Positions 27,086 to 37,355 are shown, counted from the first letter of the stretch. The stretch: DNA of 64,000 nucleotides from Kibdelosporangium sp. MJ126-NF4 (GCF_000826545.1 NZ_CDME01000003.1:1-64000), one strand, 5' to 3'. Program-made: numbers and translations. The notes: generated from the sequence alone by a model not told the origin.

Positions 27086-28357
27086 CTACTTCGGCGGATC
27101 CCACTGGCGGAGCGTTCCGGCGAAGATCGGCGCACCGGCGGCGTCGAACAGCCGGGCGGTGACAGGCCCGGCTGCGCGGTCCCTGCGTCGCGGGTCCAGC
27201 GGGACGTCATTCGGGATGGCCGCCCAGAAGGTGCCTTCCGAGACAACGGCACCCGTGGCGGTGTCGTTGGCGAACCTGAGCTCCATCCGGGCCGTGCGCA
27301 TGGGCACGGTGCCGCCGATCGACATCTTCGAACCGAAGGCGCCTGTGGCGAACCCGAGCGGCTCGTCCGGCCGGAGCTCGGCGATGGGCGGGCCTGGCAG
27401 GTAGGTGCCCACGTCCGCGCCGCCGGGCGCGGTTTCGTGACGGCAGGCCCCGGTCCCGGAATCGTCGCGGATCATCGCCAGCAGCACACCGTCCTGCCAG
27501 GTCACGGTGCTCGGGCCGGGCGCGTCCGGCGGGCCTTTGTCCCCGTTGGGATTGGATTGGCAGCGCCTGATGTCCGAGTCCCGTTTCTCCGGTGGCTCGG
27601 GTCGATCGACCACCTTGACCTCGGGCGCGGGCGCCGGGGGCAGCTCGATCTCCGGCCACGGCCCCTGATTGGTGGGGTCGGCGTCGGGCGTGGCCCGGCT
27701 GCCGGTGCGTTCGACATCCGGTTTGCTCCGCCGGACCGTGACCTTGCTGGTGGAGTCGATCCACCGCTCGTGGAGCATGAATATGCTCGGGCCGGAGTCC
27801 GGGCTCCTCTTCGTCCGCGCGTTCGGCGCCGTGGAGATCTCCGTGGCCGGCCAGGTCGGATCGAACACACCGGCGACGGTGCCGCTGTCGGTCTGCAGCA
27901 GTCGTGCGGCGCGAGTGCCTTTGGCGTACGGGAGATCGGTCGTCGGCTTCGACATCACGACGGTCGTTTCCGTGATTTCGCAGAAGAAGAACGTCGTGGC
28001 GTCGCTTTTGTCGACGATGACGACGATGGGAAAGTCGCCCGGCTTGTATGCCCTGTCCCACTGCCAGGCGGACCTGGGCGGATACGCGGCCGTCTTCCCG
28101 GCCTGCTCGACCGCTGCCCAGCACCGGTTCAGCCACCCTCCGACCTCGCCCACAGCCTCGACGGTGGCGGGGGTGGCCGGAGTGTCGGATCTGGTGGTGA
28201 TCACCACGGTGGTCGTCGCGAGCACGGCCACCGCGGCGGCGATGGCGATCGGCAGGCTGCGCCGTGGCCTGCGGATCCGCTGCTGGACCGTGCTGCGGAC
28301 GCGGTCGCGGACATCGTCGGGAATCCGACCGAACGGGGGCAGGTCGACATCGCTCAT
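27086..28357 (-). CDS. Single-pass membrane protein coupled to ECF sigma
   Basis: A 423-aa protein: a short cytoplasmic N-terminus (PDDVRDRVRSTVQQRI), one transmembrane helix (about 34-56, SLPIAIAAAVAVLATTTVVI) and a large extracytoplasmic part with a Pro-rich linker (about 235-260). Its start overlaps the stop of the ECF sigma gene (ATGA). Topology and linkage suggest a membrane-bound regulator of that sigma factor, but the classical zinc anti-sigma HxxxCxxC motif is absent. No enzyme domain was recognised. Confidence 0.7.
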   Translation of the reverse strand: MSDVDLPPFGRIPDDVRDRVRSTVQQRIRRPRRSLPIAIAAAVAVLATTTVVITTRSDTPATPATVEAVGEVGGWLNRCWAAVEQAGKTAAYPPRSAWQWDRAYKPGDFPIVVIVDKSDATTFFFCEITETTVVMSKPTTDLPYAKGTRAARLLQTDSGTVAGVFDPTWPATEISTAPNARTKRSPDSGPSIFMLHERWIDSTSKVTVRRSKPDVERTGSRATPDADPTNQGPWPEIELPPAPAPEVKVVDRPEPPEKRDSDIRRCQSNPNGDKGPPDAPGPSTVTWQDGVLLAMIRDDSGTGACRHETAPGGADVGTYLPGPPIAELRPDEPLGFATGAFGSKMSIGGTVPMRTARMELRFANDTATGAVVSEGTFWAAIPNDVPLDPRRRDRAAGPVTARLFDAAGAPIFAGTLRQWDPPK

Positions 28358-28938
28358 GACATCTCCTCAAGCTTGGCCCGCAGTCGCGCCCTCGCTCGCG
28401 ACAGGTTGGCGCGGATCGTGGATTCGGTGACATTCAGCAGCTCGGCGGCATCCGCGACGGACACGTCCCCCAACAGGCAGAGCTCGACCGCCCGATGTTC
28501 GGCGCGCGGAAGCTCCGCGATCGCGTCGAGCACCAGTCGCAGCCGCTGCGCACCGGCCTGGTGGTCCGCGACCTCGTCGGCGTGGTCGGGAACCACCTCC
28601 AGCGGCACCCGGCGCAACGCTCGTGAGAACCTTCCCAGCCTGCGGTGTTCGGTGCGTGCCAGGTTTCCGGCGACCGTGTAGAGCCAGGGCAGCGCGCTGT
28701 CGCGGACCATCGTGATGCCGGACCATTTCCGCCAGGCGATGTAGAACGTCTCCGCCGCCAGGTCCTCGGCCAGCGCCGGGGAGGCAGTCAGCCGGTAGCA
28801 GTACTTCCAGACAGCATCGATGTGTCGTTCGAACAGCGCGCTGAACGAGGCCTCGTCGCCTTGCCGCCACAGCACGTTGTCGGATACGGCCGTGTTGCCG
28901 GTCGGTATCCGCACGGTCACCCCCTCCGCGAAGGTCAT
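28354..28938 (-). CDS. ECF RNA polymerase sigma factor
   Basis: A 194-aa sigma factor: region 2 (about 20-85: FSALFERHIDAVWKYCYRLT, ALAEDLAAETFYIAWRKW, LPWLYTVAGNLARTEHRR) and region 4 (about 130-185: LDAIAELPRAEHRAVELCLL, DVSVADAAELLNVTESTIR, ANLSRARARLRAKL). The ATG at 28938 gives a normal-length ECF protein; the much longer upstream open frame is not protein-like. It forms a two-gene operon with the membrane protein downstream and is divergent from the FAH gene. Probably a cell-envelope or stress regulator; no target promoter was identified. Confidence 0.88.
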   Translation of the reverse strand: MTFAEGVTVRIPTGNTAVSDNVLWRQGDEASFSALFERHIDAVWKYCYRLTASPALAEDLAAETFYIAWRKWSGITMVRDSALPWLYTVAGNLARTEHRRLGRFSRALRRVPLEVVPDHADEVADHQAGAQRLRLVLDAIAELPRAEHRAVELCLLGDVSVADAAELLNVTESTIRANLSRARARLRAKLEEMS

Positions 28939-28998
28939 GCCTGTTTGTGGCCGATCGGACCAAGGTGCTGCGGAGAATTTTCGCGTTAGGCTCGCGAT

Positions 28999-29880
28999 GT
29001 GGAGAACATTCGCACTCGGGTGGTCAGGTTCGCCGATCCGGACGGCTCGATCCACATCGGGGTGACCGAGGGCGAGGCGATCAGACGCCTGCCGGACGAG
29101 TGGCGGATCGCGGACCTGCTGCGGGTCCGGCTGGACACCATGCGGGAGCTGCTGGCACAGGCAGCCGACGAGATCCCCGTCGAGAGCGTCCGGCTGTTGG
29201 CGCCGCTCGACGGCCTGATGGAGGTCTGGGCGGCGGGCGTGACCTACGAGCGCTCCCGGGACGCGCGGGTCGAGGAAACCTCCGAGCCGACCGTCTACGA
29301 CCGGATCTACCAGGCCGAACGCCCGGAGCTGTTCTTCAAGGCACCGGCGTGGCGGGTGGTGACCGACAACGAGCCGATCGCGGTCCGCGAGGACTCCGCT
29401 GTCAACGTGCCCGAGCCCGAACTGGGGCTCGTGGTCAACGCGTTCGGTGAGATCGCCGGGTATCTCGTGGTCAACGACGTCAGCTCGCGGTCGATCGAGG
29501 GCGACAACCCGCTCTACCTGCCACAGGCCAAGATCTACGCGGGCAGCTGCTCGGTGTCCGCCGGGTTCGTGCCCGCCTGGCTGACCGGCGTCGACGACCT
29601 GGAGATCGCGATGTGGGTGCACCGCCGGGGCTCGGTGGCGTTCGAGGGGCGCACGTCGACGGCGTCCTTCCATCGTCCCGCCGCCGGGCTGGTGCCGTAC
29701 CTGACGACGCACCTGAGCTTCCCGGACGGCGTGGTGCTGTCCACCGGCACCGGGATCGTGCCGGACCTGGACTTCGACCTCACACCGGGCGACACCGTCG
29801 AGATCCGGATCGCGAACGTGGGCAGCCTGACCAACACCGTGCTGCACACCCGCGAATGGCTGGATAGCGTGGGCCCATGA
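28999..29880 (+). CDS. Fumarylacetoacetate hydrolase (FAH) family protein
   Basis: A 293-aa protein (GTG start). The FAH core appears in residues about 70-290: VWAAGVTYERSRDARVEETS, then PELFFKAPAWRVVTDNEPI, the metal ligand Glu pair in VPEPELGLVVNAFGEIAGYL, and LSTGTGIVPDLDFDLTPGD. The family splits C-C bonds of 3-keto-acid or related substrates, or decarboxylates and dehydrates sugar acids, using Mg2+. It overlaps the following MDR reductase by ATGA, suggesting a joint catabolic function. Substrate unknown. Confidence 0.87.
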   Translation: MENIRTRVVRFADPDGSIHIGVTEGEAIRRLPDEWRIADLLRVRLDTMRELLAQAADEIPVESVRLLAPLDGLMEVWAAGVTYERSRDARVEETSEPTVYDRIYQAERPELFFKAPAWRVVTDNEPIAVREDSAVNVPEPELGLVVNAFGEIAGYLVVNDVSSRSIEGDNPLYLPQAKIYAGSCSVSAGFVPAWLTGVDDLEIAMWVHRRGSVAFEGRTSTASFHRPAAGLVPYLTTHLSFPDGVVLSTGTGIVPDLDFDLTPGDTVEIRIANVGSLTNTVLHTREWLDSVGP

Positions 29881-30875
29881 TCGCTCGTGAGATCCGGCTC
29901 GCGTCCCGCCCGGTCGGCATGCCCCGGCCGGAGAACTTCCAGATCGCCGAGGTCCCGGTGCCGCACCCGGGCGAAGGCCAGATCCTCGTCCGCAACAAGG
30001 TGCTCAGCGTCGACCCGTACATGCGCGGCCGGATGAGCGAGGCGGAGAACTACGCCGAGCCCTATCGCGTCGGCGAAGTGATGTGGGGCGGCGCGGTCGG
30101 CGAGGTCGTGGAATCCACAGTAGACGCATTCGGTCCCGGGGACATGGTCGTCCACAACCTGGGCTGGCGGGAGTACGCACTGCTCGACGCCGCAGCGGCC
30201 CGCAAGGTCGACCCCGAACTGGCCCCGCTCAGCGCGTACGTCGGCATACTGGGAATGCCGGGGCTGACCGCCTACGTCGGAACGGTCGACATCGCCGAAG
30301 TCAAGCAGGGCGACCACGTGTTCGTGTCGGGAGCGGCCGGTGCGGTCGGCTCGGCGGCCGGGCAGATCGCGAAACGCCGAGGCGCCGCCCGAGTCGTCGG
30401 CTCGGCGGGATCAGCGGAGAAAGTCCGGTACCTCAAGGAAGAACTCGGCTTCGACGAGGCCTTCAACTACAAGGACGGGCCCGTCGCGGACCAACTGCGG
30501 CAGGCGGCACCGGACGGCATCGACGTCTACTTCGACAACGTCGGCGGCGATCACCTGGAAGCCGCCATAGCCGTGATGAACATGCACGCCCGCGCGGCCC
30601 TGTGTGGCTGGATCTCCCAGTACAACCTGACCTCCCCGCCCAGCGGACCAAGCAACATGGGCAGGATCATCGGTTGGCGACTGCGCCTGCAGGGCTTCAT
30701 CGTCAGCGACCACTTCGACCGGATGACCGACTTCATCGGCGAAGCGGGCGAATGGGTGCGAGACGGTGCACTGAGGTACCCGGAGACCATTGTGGAGGGA
30801 TTCGAGCACGCGCCGGAAGCCTTCATGGACATGCTGGCAGGCAGGAACACTGGCAAGATGGTGGTGTCCCTTTAG
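29877..30875 (+). CDS. NADP-dependent MDR oxidoreductase (CurA-like)
   Basis: A 332-aa zinc-free medium-chain reductase. Characteristic segments are KVLSVDPYMRGRM, GGAVGEVVEST, LGMPGLTAYVGTVDIAEVKQ, the NADP Rossmann motif FVSGAAGAVGSAAGQIAKRR, and YFDNVGGDHLEAAIAVMN. Relatives reduce activated double bonds of enones (leukotriene B4 dehydrogenase, curcumin reductase). Coupled to the FAH gene; likely a degradation or detoxification pair. Its 3' end is followed by repeat copies D and E. Confidence 0.9.
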   Translation: MIAREIRLASRPVGMPRPENFQIAEVPVPHPGEGQILVRNKVLSVDPYMRGRMSEAENYAEPYRVGEVMWGGAVGEVVESTVDAFGPGDMVVHNLGWREYALLDAAAARKVDPELAPLSAYVGILGMPGLTAYVGTVDIAEVKQGDHVFVSGAAGAVGSAAGQIAKRRGAARVVGSAGSAEKVRYLKEELGFDEAFNYKDGPVADQLRQAAPDGIDVYFDNVGGDHLEAAIAVMNMHARAALCGWISQYNLTSPPSGPSNMGRIIGWRLRLQGFIVSDHFDRMTDFIGEAGEWVRDGALRYPETIVEGFEHAPEAFMDMLAGRNTGKMVVSL

Positions 30876-30904
30876 GTCAGCGCGACCGTCCCGCGCCAAT
30901 GGGA

Positions 30905-31000
30905 TCATCGTCAAAATCCGGTTGTCCACAACTCGTCGGTAGCCCGTTGCCCAGGGGTCATTGGTTGTGGACCGGAGCCGGGACGCCCCCCGGGTTGGGC
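30905..31000 (+). repeat. Module P (end module), left of copy D
   Basis: About 85-90 bp, roughly 85% identical to the reverse complement of 31427-31514, so the two bracket copy D as terminal inverted repeats of a unit of about 600 bp. It contains TTGTCCACA at 30922-30930 and GGGACGCCCCCCGGGTTGGG. The same module occurs at 56888-56984 and 62848-62941. Confidence 0.75.
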
Positions 31001-31084
31001 CGGGGTACCGTCAAAGTCGGGAAGTCGGTCCTGTGTTGTGGGTGGTGTGCGGGTTTCGGCTGGAGGACGGACGCCGCGCGTAAG

Positions 31085-31515
31085 AAGCGCAGGGTGTGTG
31101 GTGTGCGCGCCAGCGCAGGGGTGTGGTTCGTGGGGTGTCCCTCCCGTATGGCCTGGGCGTAGCCATACCACGGCGTGTCGGGAGGTCGGCCTACGAAACT
31201 GGCGTGCGCGGCGTGAGGCGGTACCGATCTCCCGGCACGTCGTGGTTTCCTTTGGCAGGACATACGGGAGGGGCGCCCCGCGCCCCCCACTTGACCCGGG
31301 AAGCCACGTGGGCTGAGCGAACCGGCTGGGCGAACAGAGTTGTTTGTGTCCCCCTCTTGGAGGCCTGCCCGCCGGCGAGGCATCTGTGTCTTTTCTCTTC
31401 TCCGCACCCCATAAGACAGTCCCCCACCCAACCCGGGGGGCGTCCCTGCTCCAGTCTACCGACAATAACCCCTGGTCAACGGGCTACCGACGAGTTGTGG
31501 ACAACGGGATTCGCC
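31085..31515 (-). repeat. Intergenic repeat copy D with module P
   Basis: Minus orientation. Stem arms 31132-31189 and 31224-31279; head-like sequence GCCTGCCCGCCGGCGAGGCA near 31363-31382; module P at 31427-31514. About 93% similar by eye to copy F. An intact CGTATGGCCTGGGCG lies in the left arm (about 31146-31160). The gene-free interval 30876-32072 holds only P, D and E. Confidence 0.8.
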
Positions 31516-31599
31516 GATGATCCCTTCGCCTCAGGGACGAGCCTGTGATGCCCGCCGTGTCGGGCTCGTTCCCGACACTCGAGTTCGCTCGTGGCTCGA

Positions 31600-32015
31600 A
31601 GAGCAGGTCCTCGCCGGACGGCAGGCCGCCGAGAGGGAAACCAACCCGTGGTCTGCTCACCCGGTTGGCTGTGCTCACGTGATTTCCTGTGCCTGGAAAA
31701 AGAGGGCGTGGTCGGTTCCCTCCCGTATGTCCTGCCGGAGGAAACCACGGCGTGCCGGGAGGTCGGTATCGCCTGCGCTTGGGGTTGGGTTGCGTAGGCC
31801 GACCTCCCGACACGCCGTGGTATGGCTTCGCCCAGGCCATACGGGAGGAAACCAACCACGAACCCCACCCACGCGCTATGCGCGCAAGGCCACTTACGCG
31901 CAAGACCTCTCGCCCGCTTGCCCACTTACGCGCAAGGCCGCTTACGTGCAAGGCCGCTTACACGCTTGCCCACTTGCGCGTTTGCTGCTTGTGCTCGCTT
32001 GCGCGCACAGCCCGA
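31600..32015 (+). repeat. Intergenic repeat copy E with GCGC-rich tail
   Basis: Plus orientation, diverging from copy D across a spacer of about 85 bp. Head GAGCAGGTCCTCGCCGGACG, stem arms 31707-31766 and 31799-31860, then a degenerate tail (31866-32010) of short units such as CTTACGCGCAAGGCCG. Nearly identical to copy G, and the reverse complement matches copy C. Confidence 0.82.
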
Positions 32016-32072
32016 CTTTGACGGAACCCTGCGGGTTGGGCGGGGGCATGTTTGGAGGTTGGGCGGGGCTGC

Positions 32073-32933
32073 TCAGAAAACCACGGTCTTGTTGCCGTGT
32101 ACCAGTACGCGGTTCTCCAGGTGCCAGCGCAGGCCTCTGGCGAGTACGACTTTCTCGATGTCCCTGCCTTTGCGGACCATGTCCGGGATGCTGTCGGCGT
32201 GGCCCACGCGGATCACGTCCTGGTCCACGATCGGTCCGGCGTCCAGCTCGGCGGTCACGTAGTGGCAGGTCGCGCCGACGAGTTTGACGCCGCGTTGGTG
32301 CGCTTGGTGGTACGGCTTCGCTCCTACGAACGACGGCAGGAAGCTGTGGTGGATGTTCAGCGCCCGCCCTGACCATTCCGCGCACAGGGATGTCGGCAGG
32401 ATCTGCATGAACCTGGCCAGCACGATCGCGTGCGGATTGTGCTGGGCCACCAGGTTTCGGACTTTGGTGAAGGCTTCTTCCTTGCTCTCACTGGGGAACC
32501 GCACGTGATGGAACGGGATCCCGTGTGCCTCTGTGATGTTCGCCAGGTCGCTGTGGTTTCCGATCACCGCCGGGATGTCCACGTCCAGCTCGCCCGAGGC
32601 CACTCGGCCGAGCAGGTCGTACAGGCAGTGCCCTTCTTTTGACACCAGGATCACGACCCGGCGCCGCTCGCCCGTGTCCGTCACCGTCCACTCGCCACCG
32701 AGTTCCGCAGCCACTTCGGCGAACTGCTTGCGCAGCGCGTCCATGCCGAACGGCAGGGACTCCGCCAGTACCTCCTGGCGGGTGAAGAACCAGCCCGTGT
32801 CCTGGTCGGTGTGGTACGCCGCTTCCACAATCCAGCCACCGGCGTGCGCCAGGAACTGGGAGATCCTCGCGACGATACCTGTCCTGTCAGGACAGCCGAA
32901 GGTGATCACGTACCGGCGTTCGGGCTGGGTCAT
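32073..32933 (-). CDS. purU: Formyltetrahydrofolate deformylase
   Basis: A 286-aa protein starting MTQPERRYVI. The N-terminal ACT regulatory domain (about 5-85: VITFGCPDRTGIVARISQFL) is followed by a formyltransferase-fold catalytic domain with VILVSKEGHCLYDLLGRVAS, NHSDLANITEAHGIPFHHV, the active-site segment ALNIHHSFLPSFVGAKPYHQ and AELDAGPIVDQDVIRV. It hydrolyses 10-formyl-THF to THF and formate, balancing one-carbon pools; in E. coli it is controlled by glycine and methionine through the ACT domain. Full length. Confidence 0.95.
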   Translation of the reverse strand: MTQPERRYVITFGCPDRTGIVARISQFLAHAGGWIVEAAYHTDQDTGWFFTRQEVLAESLPFGMDALRKQFAEVAAELGGEWTVTDTGERRRVVILVSKEGHCLYDLLGRVASGELDVDIPAVIGNHSDLANITEAHGIPFHHVRFPSESKEEAFTKVRNLVAQHNPHAIVLARFMQILPTSLCAEWSGRALNIHHSFLPSFVGAKPYHQAHQRGVKLVGATCHYVTAELDAGPIVDQDVIRVGHADSIPDMVRKGRDIEKVVLARGLRWHLENRVLVHGNKTVVF

Positions 32934-32959
32934 GACCGGGCATTCTCCCAGGAATCGGA

Positions 32960-33697
32960 TCAACCGGCGTTGACTGCCCCCAGCATCTCCTGCCTGCCGG
33001 TGAGGATCGCGTGGCTCGGGCGCTTCCACACCGCACGGTAGACGGCGTCCGCTGTGCCCGCGAGTGTCGCGTCGGCGTCGGTCGCGGCGCCCTCGACCGG
33101 GCCGACTTCCACGATCCCGCCCTCGGCGTGCAGCATCCAAGCGCGGCCCGCGTCGGCCGCGTGCACCAGCAGGGTGCCTTCGACCGTGACCTCGGGGCGC
33201 TTGATCCGGGCACGGAACACGGCCATCGTCGCGAGTGCCTCGTCGATGCCGTCGGCGGCGAGTTCCGAGTCGAACAGCAGGGTGGGCACCTCTGTGCCGC
33301 GCGCGTGTTCGGCGTCCAGGCGATGGATCGCTGTCTCGTGGGCTTGGCGGCGTGCCCACCAGGCGACCGTGCCCATCCCCGGGACGAAGCTCCATGCCTG
33401 CCGGGACGGGTCGCCCTCGCCAAGCGCCGCCAGCATCTCCACTCGTTTGGCGTCCCACCAGGCGACCAGTTCGTCCCAGTCGGCGGGCAACTGTGCCAGG
33501 CCTGGGCGGTCGTCCGCGGGGGTGAGTCGCAGTCCCTCGTACACCATGTTGTGTACCTGTGCGATGTGCTCGACCAGCTCCCGTACTGTCCACTTCGGAC
33601 AGGTCGGGACGTGGGCCGATGGACCGGCCGCGATCGCCGCCGCCTTCAGTGCCTCGGCCTGCTCAACGATGTGCGCCAAGTACGTGTCGTGATCCAC
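32960..33697 (-). CDS. Maleylpyruvate isomerase / DinB-type mycothiol-dependent enzyme
   Basis: A 245-aa protein with the N-terminal MDMPI (DinB-like four-helix) domain: WTVRELVEHIAQVHNMVYEG and RRQAHETAIHRLDAEHA supply the His/Glu/His metal ligands; a C-terminal MDMPI-C domain with VEGTLLVHAADAGRAWML follows. Related enzymes use mycothiol as cofactor for isomerisation or detoxification. The presence of mshA in the window is consistent with this cofactor, but the substrate is unknown. Confidence 0.85.
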   Translation of the reverse strand: MDHDTYLAHIVEQAEALKAAAIAAGPSAHVPTCPKWTVRELVEHIAQVHNMVYEGLRLTPADDRPGLAQLPADWDELVAWWDAKRVEMLAALGEGDPSRQAWSFVPGMGTVAWWARRQAHETAIHRLDAEHARGTEVPTLLFDSELAADGIDEALATMAVFRARIKRPEVTVEGTLLVHAADAGRAWMLHAEGGIVEVGPVEGAATDADATLAGTADAVYRAVWKRPSHAILTGRQEMLGAVNAG

Positions 33698-33707
33698 TCA
33701 CCGGAGA

Positions 33708-34517
33708 CTAGTCGAACATCGACCACGACAGCGTGAGTTCGCCCGTTCGCCAGCGTTTTCGGGTATCGAGGACCGGCCAGTCGTCCGAGGCCAGTCGTCG
33801 GACCGTCTCGACCCACCTCGCCCGTGGCCCGTACGGGCTCAACGGGGCCGCCGCTGCCCAGTGCGCGTCCAGCGCGGTGAGCAGGTCATGGATCCGCTCA
33901 CCCGGGATGTTCTTGTGGATCAAGGACTTCGGTAGCCGTTCGGCCAAATCGGACGGTTGGCTGAGGTCGGCGGACAGGCACGCGAGGGTGAACGCGAACG
34001 GGCCGTCCGCCGACAGCGTCACCCAGCAGCAGCGCCTGCCGATCTCGTCGCACGTCCCCTCGACGAGCAGGCCGTTCGGCGCCAGCCGTGCCAGCATCGT
34101 CTGCCACGCCGCCGCCGCGTCGGGCTCGGTGTACTGGCGCAGCACGTTGAACGCCCGCAGCAGCACCGGGCGGGCACCGGCAAGTTCGAACCCGCCACGC
34201 CGGAAGTCCAGCAGCGGCGGATCGGCCGACGCCTTGGCGGCCTCGACGCGTTCCGGGTCCAGTTCCAGCCCGAGCACCCGCACGTCCGGCCGGACCACGC
34301 GCAACCGGGACGCGAACTCGACCGTGGTCACCGGCGACGAGCCATAGCCGAGGTCGACGACGAGCGGGTCCGGCGCCGAGCGCAGCACCGAGGCGACCCA
34401 GGGCGTACCGGTCATCCACCGGTCCACTTTGCGCAGCCGGTTGGGGTTCGTGGTGCCGCGTGTCGGGACGCCGAGCGCGCGGGCCCGGCCCGCCGCTAGC
34501 CGCGGTCCGCGAGCCAT
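33708..34517 (-). CDS. Class I SAM-dependent methyltransferase-like protein
   Basis: A 269-aa protein with a Rossmann methyltransferase core: LVVDLGYGSSPVTTVEFASR as motif I, VRVLGLELDPERVEAAKASA as motif II, and LRAFNVLRQYTEPDAAAAWQ, LAPNGLLVEGTCDEIGRRCC further on. Motif I reads DLGYGSSP rather than the usual DxGxGxG. Substrate unknown. The start overlaps the DUF2505 gene by 22 bp, so the two are co-transcribed. Confidence 0.78.
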   Translation of the reverse strand: MARGPRLAAGRARALGVPTRGTTNPNRLRKVDRWMTGTPWVASVLRSAPDPLVVDLGYGSSPVTTVEFASRLRVVRPDVRVLGLELDPERVEAAKASADPPLLDFRRGGFELAGARPVLLRAFNVLRQYTEPDAAAAWQTMLARLAPNGLLVEGTCDEIGRRCCWVTLSADGPFAFTLACLSADLSQPSDLAERLPKSLIHKNIPGERIHDLLTALDAHWAAAAPLSPYGPRARWVETVRRLASDDWPVLDTRKRWRTGELTLSWSMFD

Positions 34518-34987
34518 TTCTCGGTGAACACGGCCTCGTTGGCCAGCAGTTTCGTCACCTGGTCACCGATCGTCTTCTCGATCTTGCCGCCGATCAGCGG
34601 GATCGAGACCCGCACCTCCAGTGAGGTCAGCCACTCCGAGCCGCCGTCCACGTCAGACAGCCGCATGGTGCCGTTGATCTCGCCCGGTACACCCTGCACC
34701 GTCGCCTTGACCGTGCCGGTTTTGTCCGCACGCCAGGTCTCAGTCCGGTCAACGACGAGGTCACCCTTGAGCACGGCGCGGACCGCTGAGGGAAGATGTT
34801 CCGCGGCAAGCCCCTGGCGTACACGCAACGTCGTGGCCTGTGCCGACTCCGTGCGGTCGATCACGGAGGCGTTGTTGCCGCCGAGAGCGTCGAGCCGATC
34901 GGTCAGGAACGCCGGATCGACGACCGCGGCGTACACGGAATCGGCAGAGGTGGCGAACCTCGCCCGGTGCTCCATACGGCTAGGCAT
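34496..34987 (-). CDS. DUF2505 family protein (Rv0481c-like)
   Basis: A 163-aa protein starting MPSRMEHRARF, beta-rich (VIDRTESAQATTLRVRQGL, GTVKATVQGVPGEINGTMRL, LEVRVSIPLIGGKIEKTIGD), typical of the DUF2505 family, which has a START/polyketide-cyclase-like fold and unknown ligand. The ATG at 34987 lies 25 bp from the divergent murB start, preserving the arrangement seen in mycobacteria. Confidence 0.82.
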   Translation of the reverse strand: MPSRMEHRARFATSADSVYAAVVDPAFLTDRLDALGGNNASVIDRTESAQATTLRVRQGLAAEHLPSAVRAVLKGDLVVDRTETWRADKTGTVKATVQGVPGEINGTMRLSDVDGGSEWLTSLEVRVSIPLIGGKIEKTIGDQVTKLLANEAVFTEKWLADRG

Positions 34988-35012
34988 GAACCGGAGGCTA
35001 CCTTTGACGCCT

Positions 35013-36101
<1,089 letters not shown>

Positions 36102-36179
36102 CGCAGGTCACTTTCGAGACACCGGGAGCCCTGTGACGCGTCTTTACGAGTAGGTGGACGAAGACAAACGGAGGTTGAC

Positions 36180-37355
36180 GTGCGGGCAGGACGTAGAACG
36201 GTCATCGGCGCGTTGCTGGTGTCCGCCGCGCTCGTGATCACCGGGTGCTCGTCGACCGAGACCGGCAACCCCAACGCCGCGGGCGAGGCTCCCAAGGAAG
36301 GTGAGACCGCCGCGAAGGCCAAGCTCGTCGCCGACCCGGCCCCGGAGGCCAAGGAGGTCGAGGTCCTCAAGCCGATCAGGATCTCGGTCACCGAGGGCAC
36401 GATCACCGAGGCCAAGCTGACCAACCAGGAAGGCAAAGAGGTCAAGGGCGAGGTCGCCGCCGACAAGCTGAGCTGGACCGCCACCGAGCCACTCGGCTAC
36501 GGCAAGACCTACACCTACGCCGCGAAGGCCAAGGGCTCCGACAACAAGGACGTCGAGCTCAAGGGCAGCTTTTCCACCATGTCCCCGGCCAAGCAGATCC
36601 GGGCGACGCTCAACCCGGTCGACAACGCCACGGTCGGCGTGGGCATGCCGGTCAGCGTGAAGTTCGAGACCGCGCCCAAGGACAAGGCAGCGGCCGAGAA
36701 GGCACTGAAGGTGGAGACCTCGTCGGGCAAGGTCGACGGCGCGTGGGCGTGGCTGTCGGCCACCCAGGTCGACTGGCGGCCCAAGGAATACTGGCCCGCG
36801 GGCACACAGGTCACCGTCTCGGCGAACCTCTTCGGCGTGAACTACGGCAACGGCTACGGCCGCGCCAACGTGAGCAGCAAGTTCAAGATCGGCAAGAACC
36901 AGGTGTGGAAGGTCAACACACCGGACCACAGCCTCAAGCTCTACAAGGACGGAGCGCAGGCCGCGTCGTACCCGTCGAGCAACGGCAAGGACGCCGACCC
37001 GAACCTGAACACGCCGAACGGCACGGTCATCGTGATGGCCAAGGAAGCGGTCGGCGACTTCTCCAACCCGCGCTACGGCTACACCAACGTCAAGAAGAAG
37101 TGGGCCGTGCGGATCTCCAACCACGGCGAGTTCATCCACGAGAACGAGGAGAACCACGCCAACATCGGCAAGAACAACACCTCGCACGGCTGCGTGAACC
37201 TCTACGAGGCCGACGCCAAGGCCGTGTTCGACGTCGCGCAGATCGGTGACCCTGTCGAGGTCACCGGATCCAAGGCAACATTCCCCACGACATCGGACGT
37301 CAACGATTGGCTGTTCTCGTGGGATCAGTGGAAGAGCATGTCGGCGATCAAGTAA
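36180..37355 (+). CDS. L,D-transpeptidase lipoprotein (LdtMt-type)
   Basis: A 391-aa protein (GTG start). The signal peptide ends in a lipobox (ALVITGC, Cys23), so it is a lipoprotein facing the cell wall. Two Ig-like domains (about 55-145 and 148-240) precede a YkuD catalytic domain (about 245-370) with HGEFIHENEENHANIGKNN and the active-site motif TSHGCVNLYEADAKA, Cys338. It forms 3-3 peptidoglycan cross-links and is resistant to most beta-lactams except carbapenems. It matches Rv0483 (lprQ) in position. The stop lies inside the next gene. Confidence 0.93.
   Translation: MRAGRRTVIGALLVSAALVITGCSSTETGNPNAAGEAPKEGETAAKAKLVADPAPEAKEVEVLKPIRISVTEGTITEAKLTNQEGKEVKGEVAADKLSWTATEPLGYGKTYTYAAKAKGSDNKDVELKGSFSTMSPAKQIRATLNPVDNATVGVGMPVSVKFETAPKDKAAAEKALKVETSSGKVDGAWAWLSATQVDWRPKEYWPAGTQVTVSANLFGVNYGNGYGRANVSSKFKIGKNQVWKVNTPDHSLKLYKDGAQAASYPSSNGKDADPNLNTPNGTVIVMAKEAVGDFSNPRYGYTNVKKKWAVRISNHGEFIHENEENHANIGKNNTSHGCVNLYEADAKAVFDVAQIGDPVEVTGSKATFPTTSDVNDWLFSWDQWKSMSAIK

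Noticed and set aside
31866..32010. Coding repeat region (Arg/Pro/Leu-rich frames through the tail of copy E)
   Set aside because: The frames come from a short repeated GC-rich unit, have no ribosome site and are not kept in copy F or H tails.
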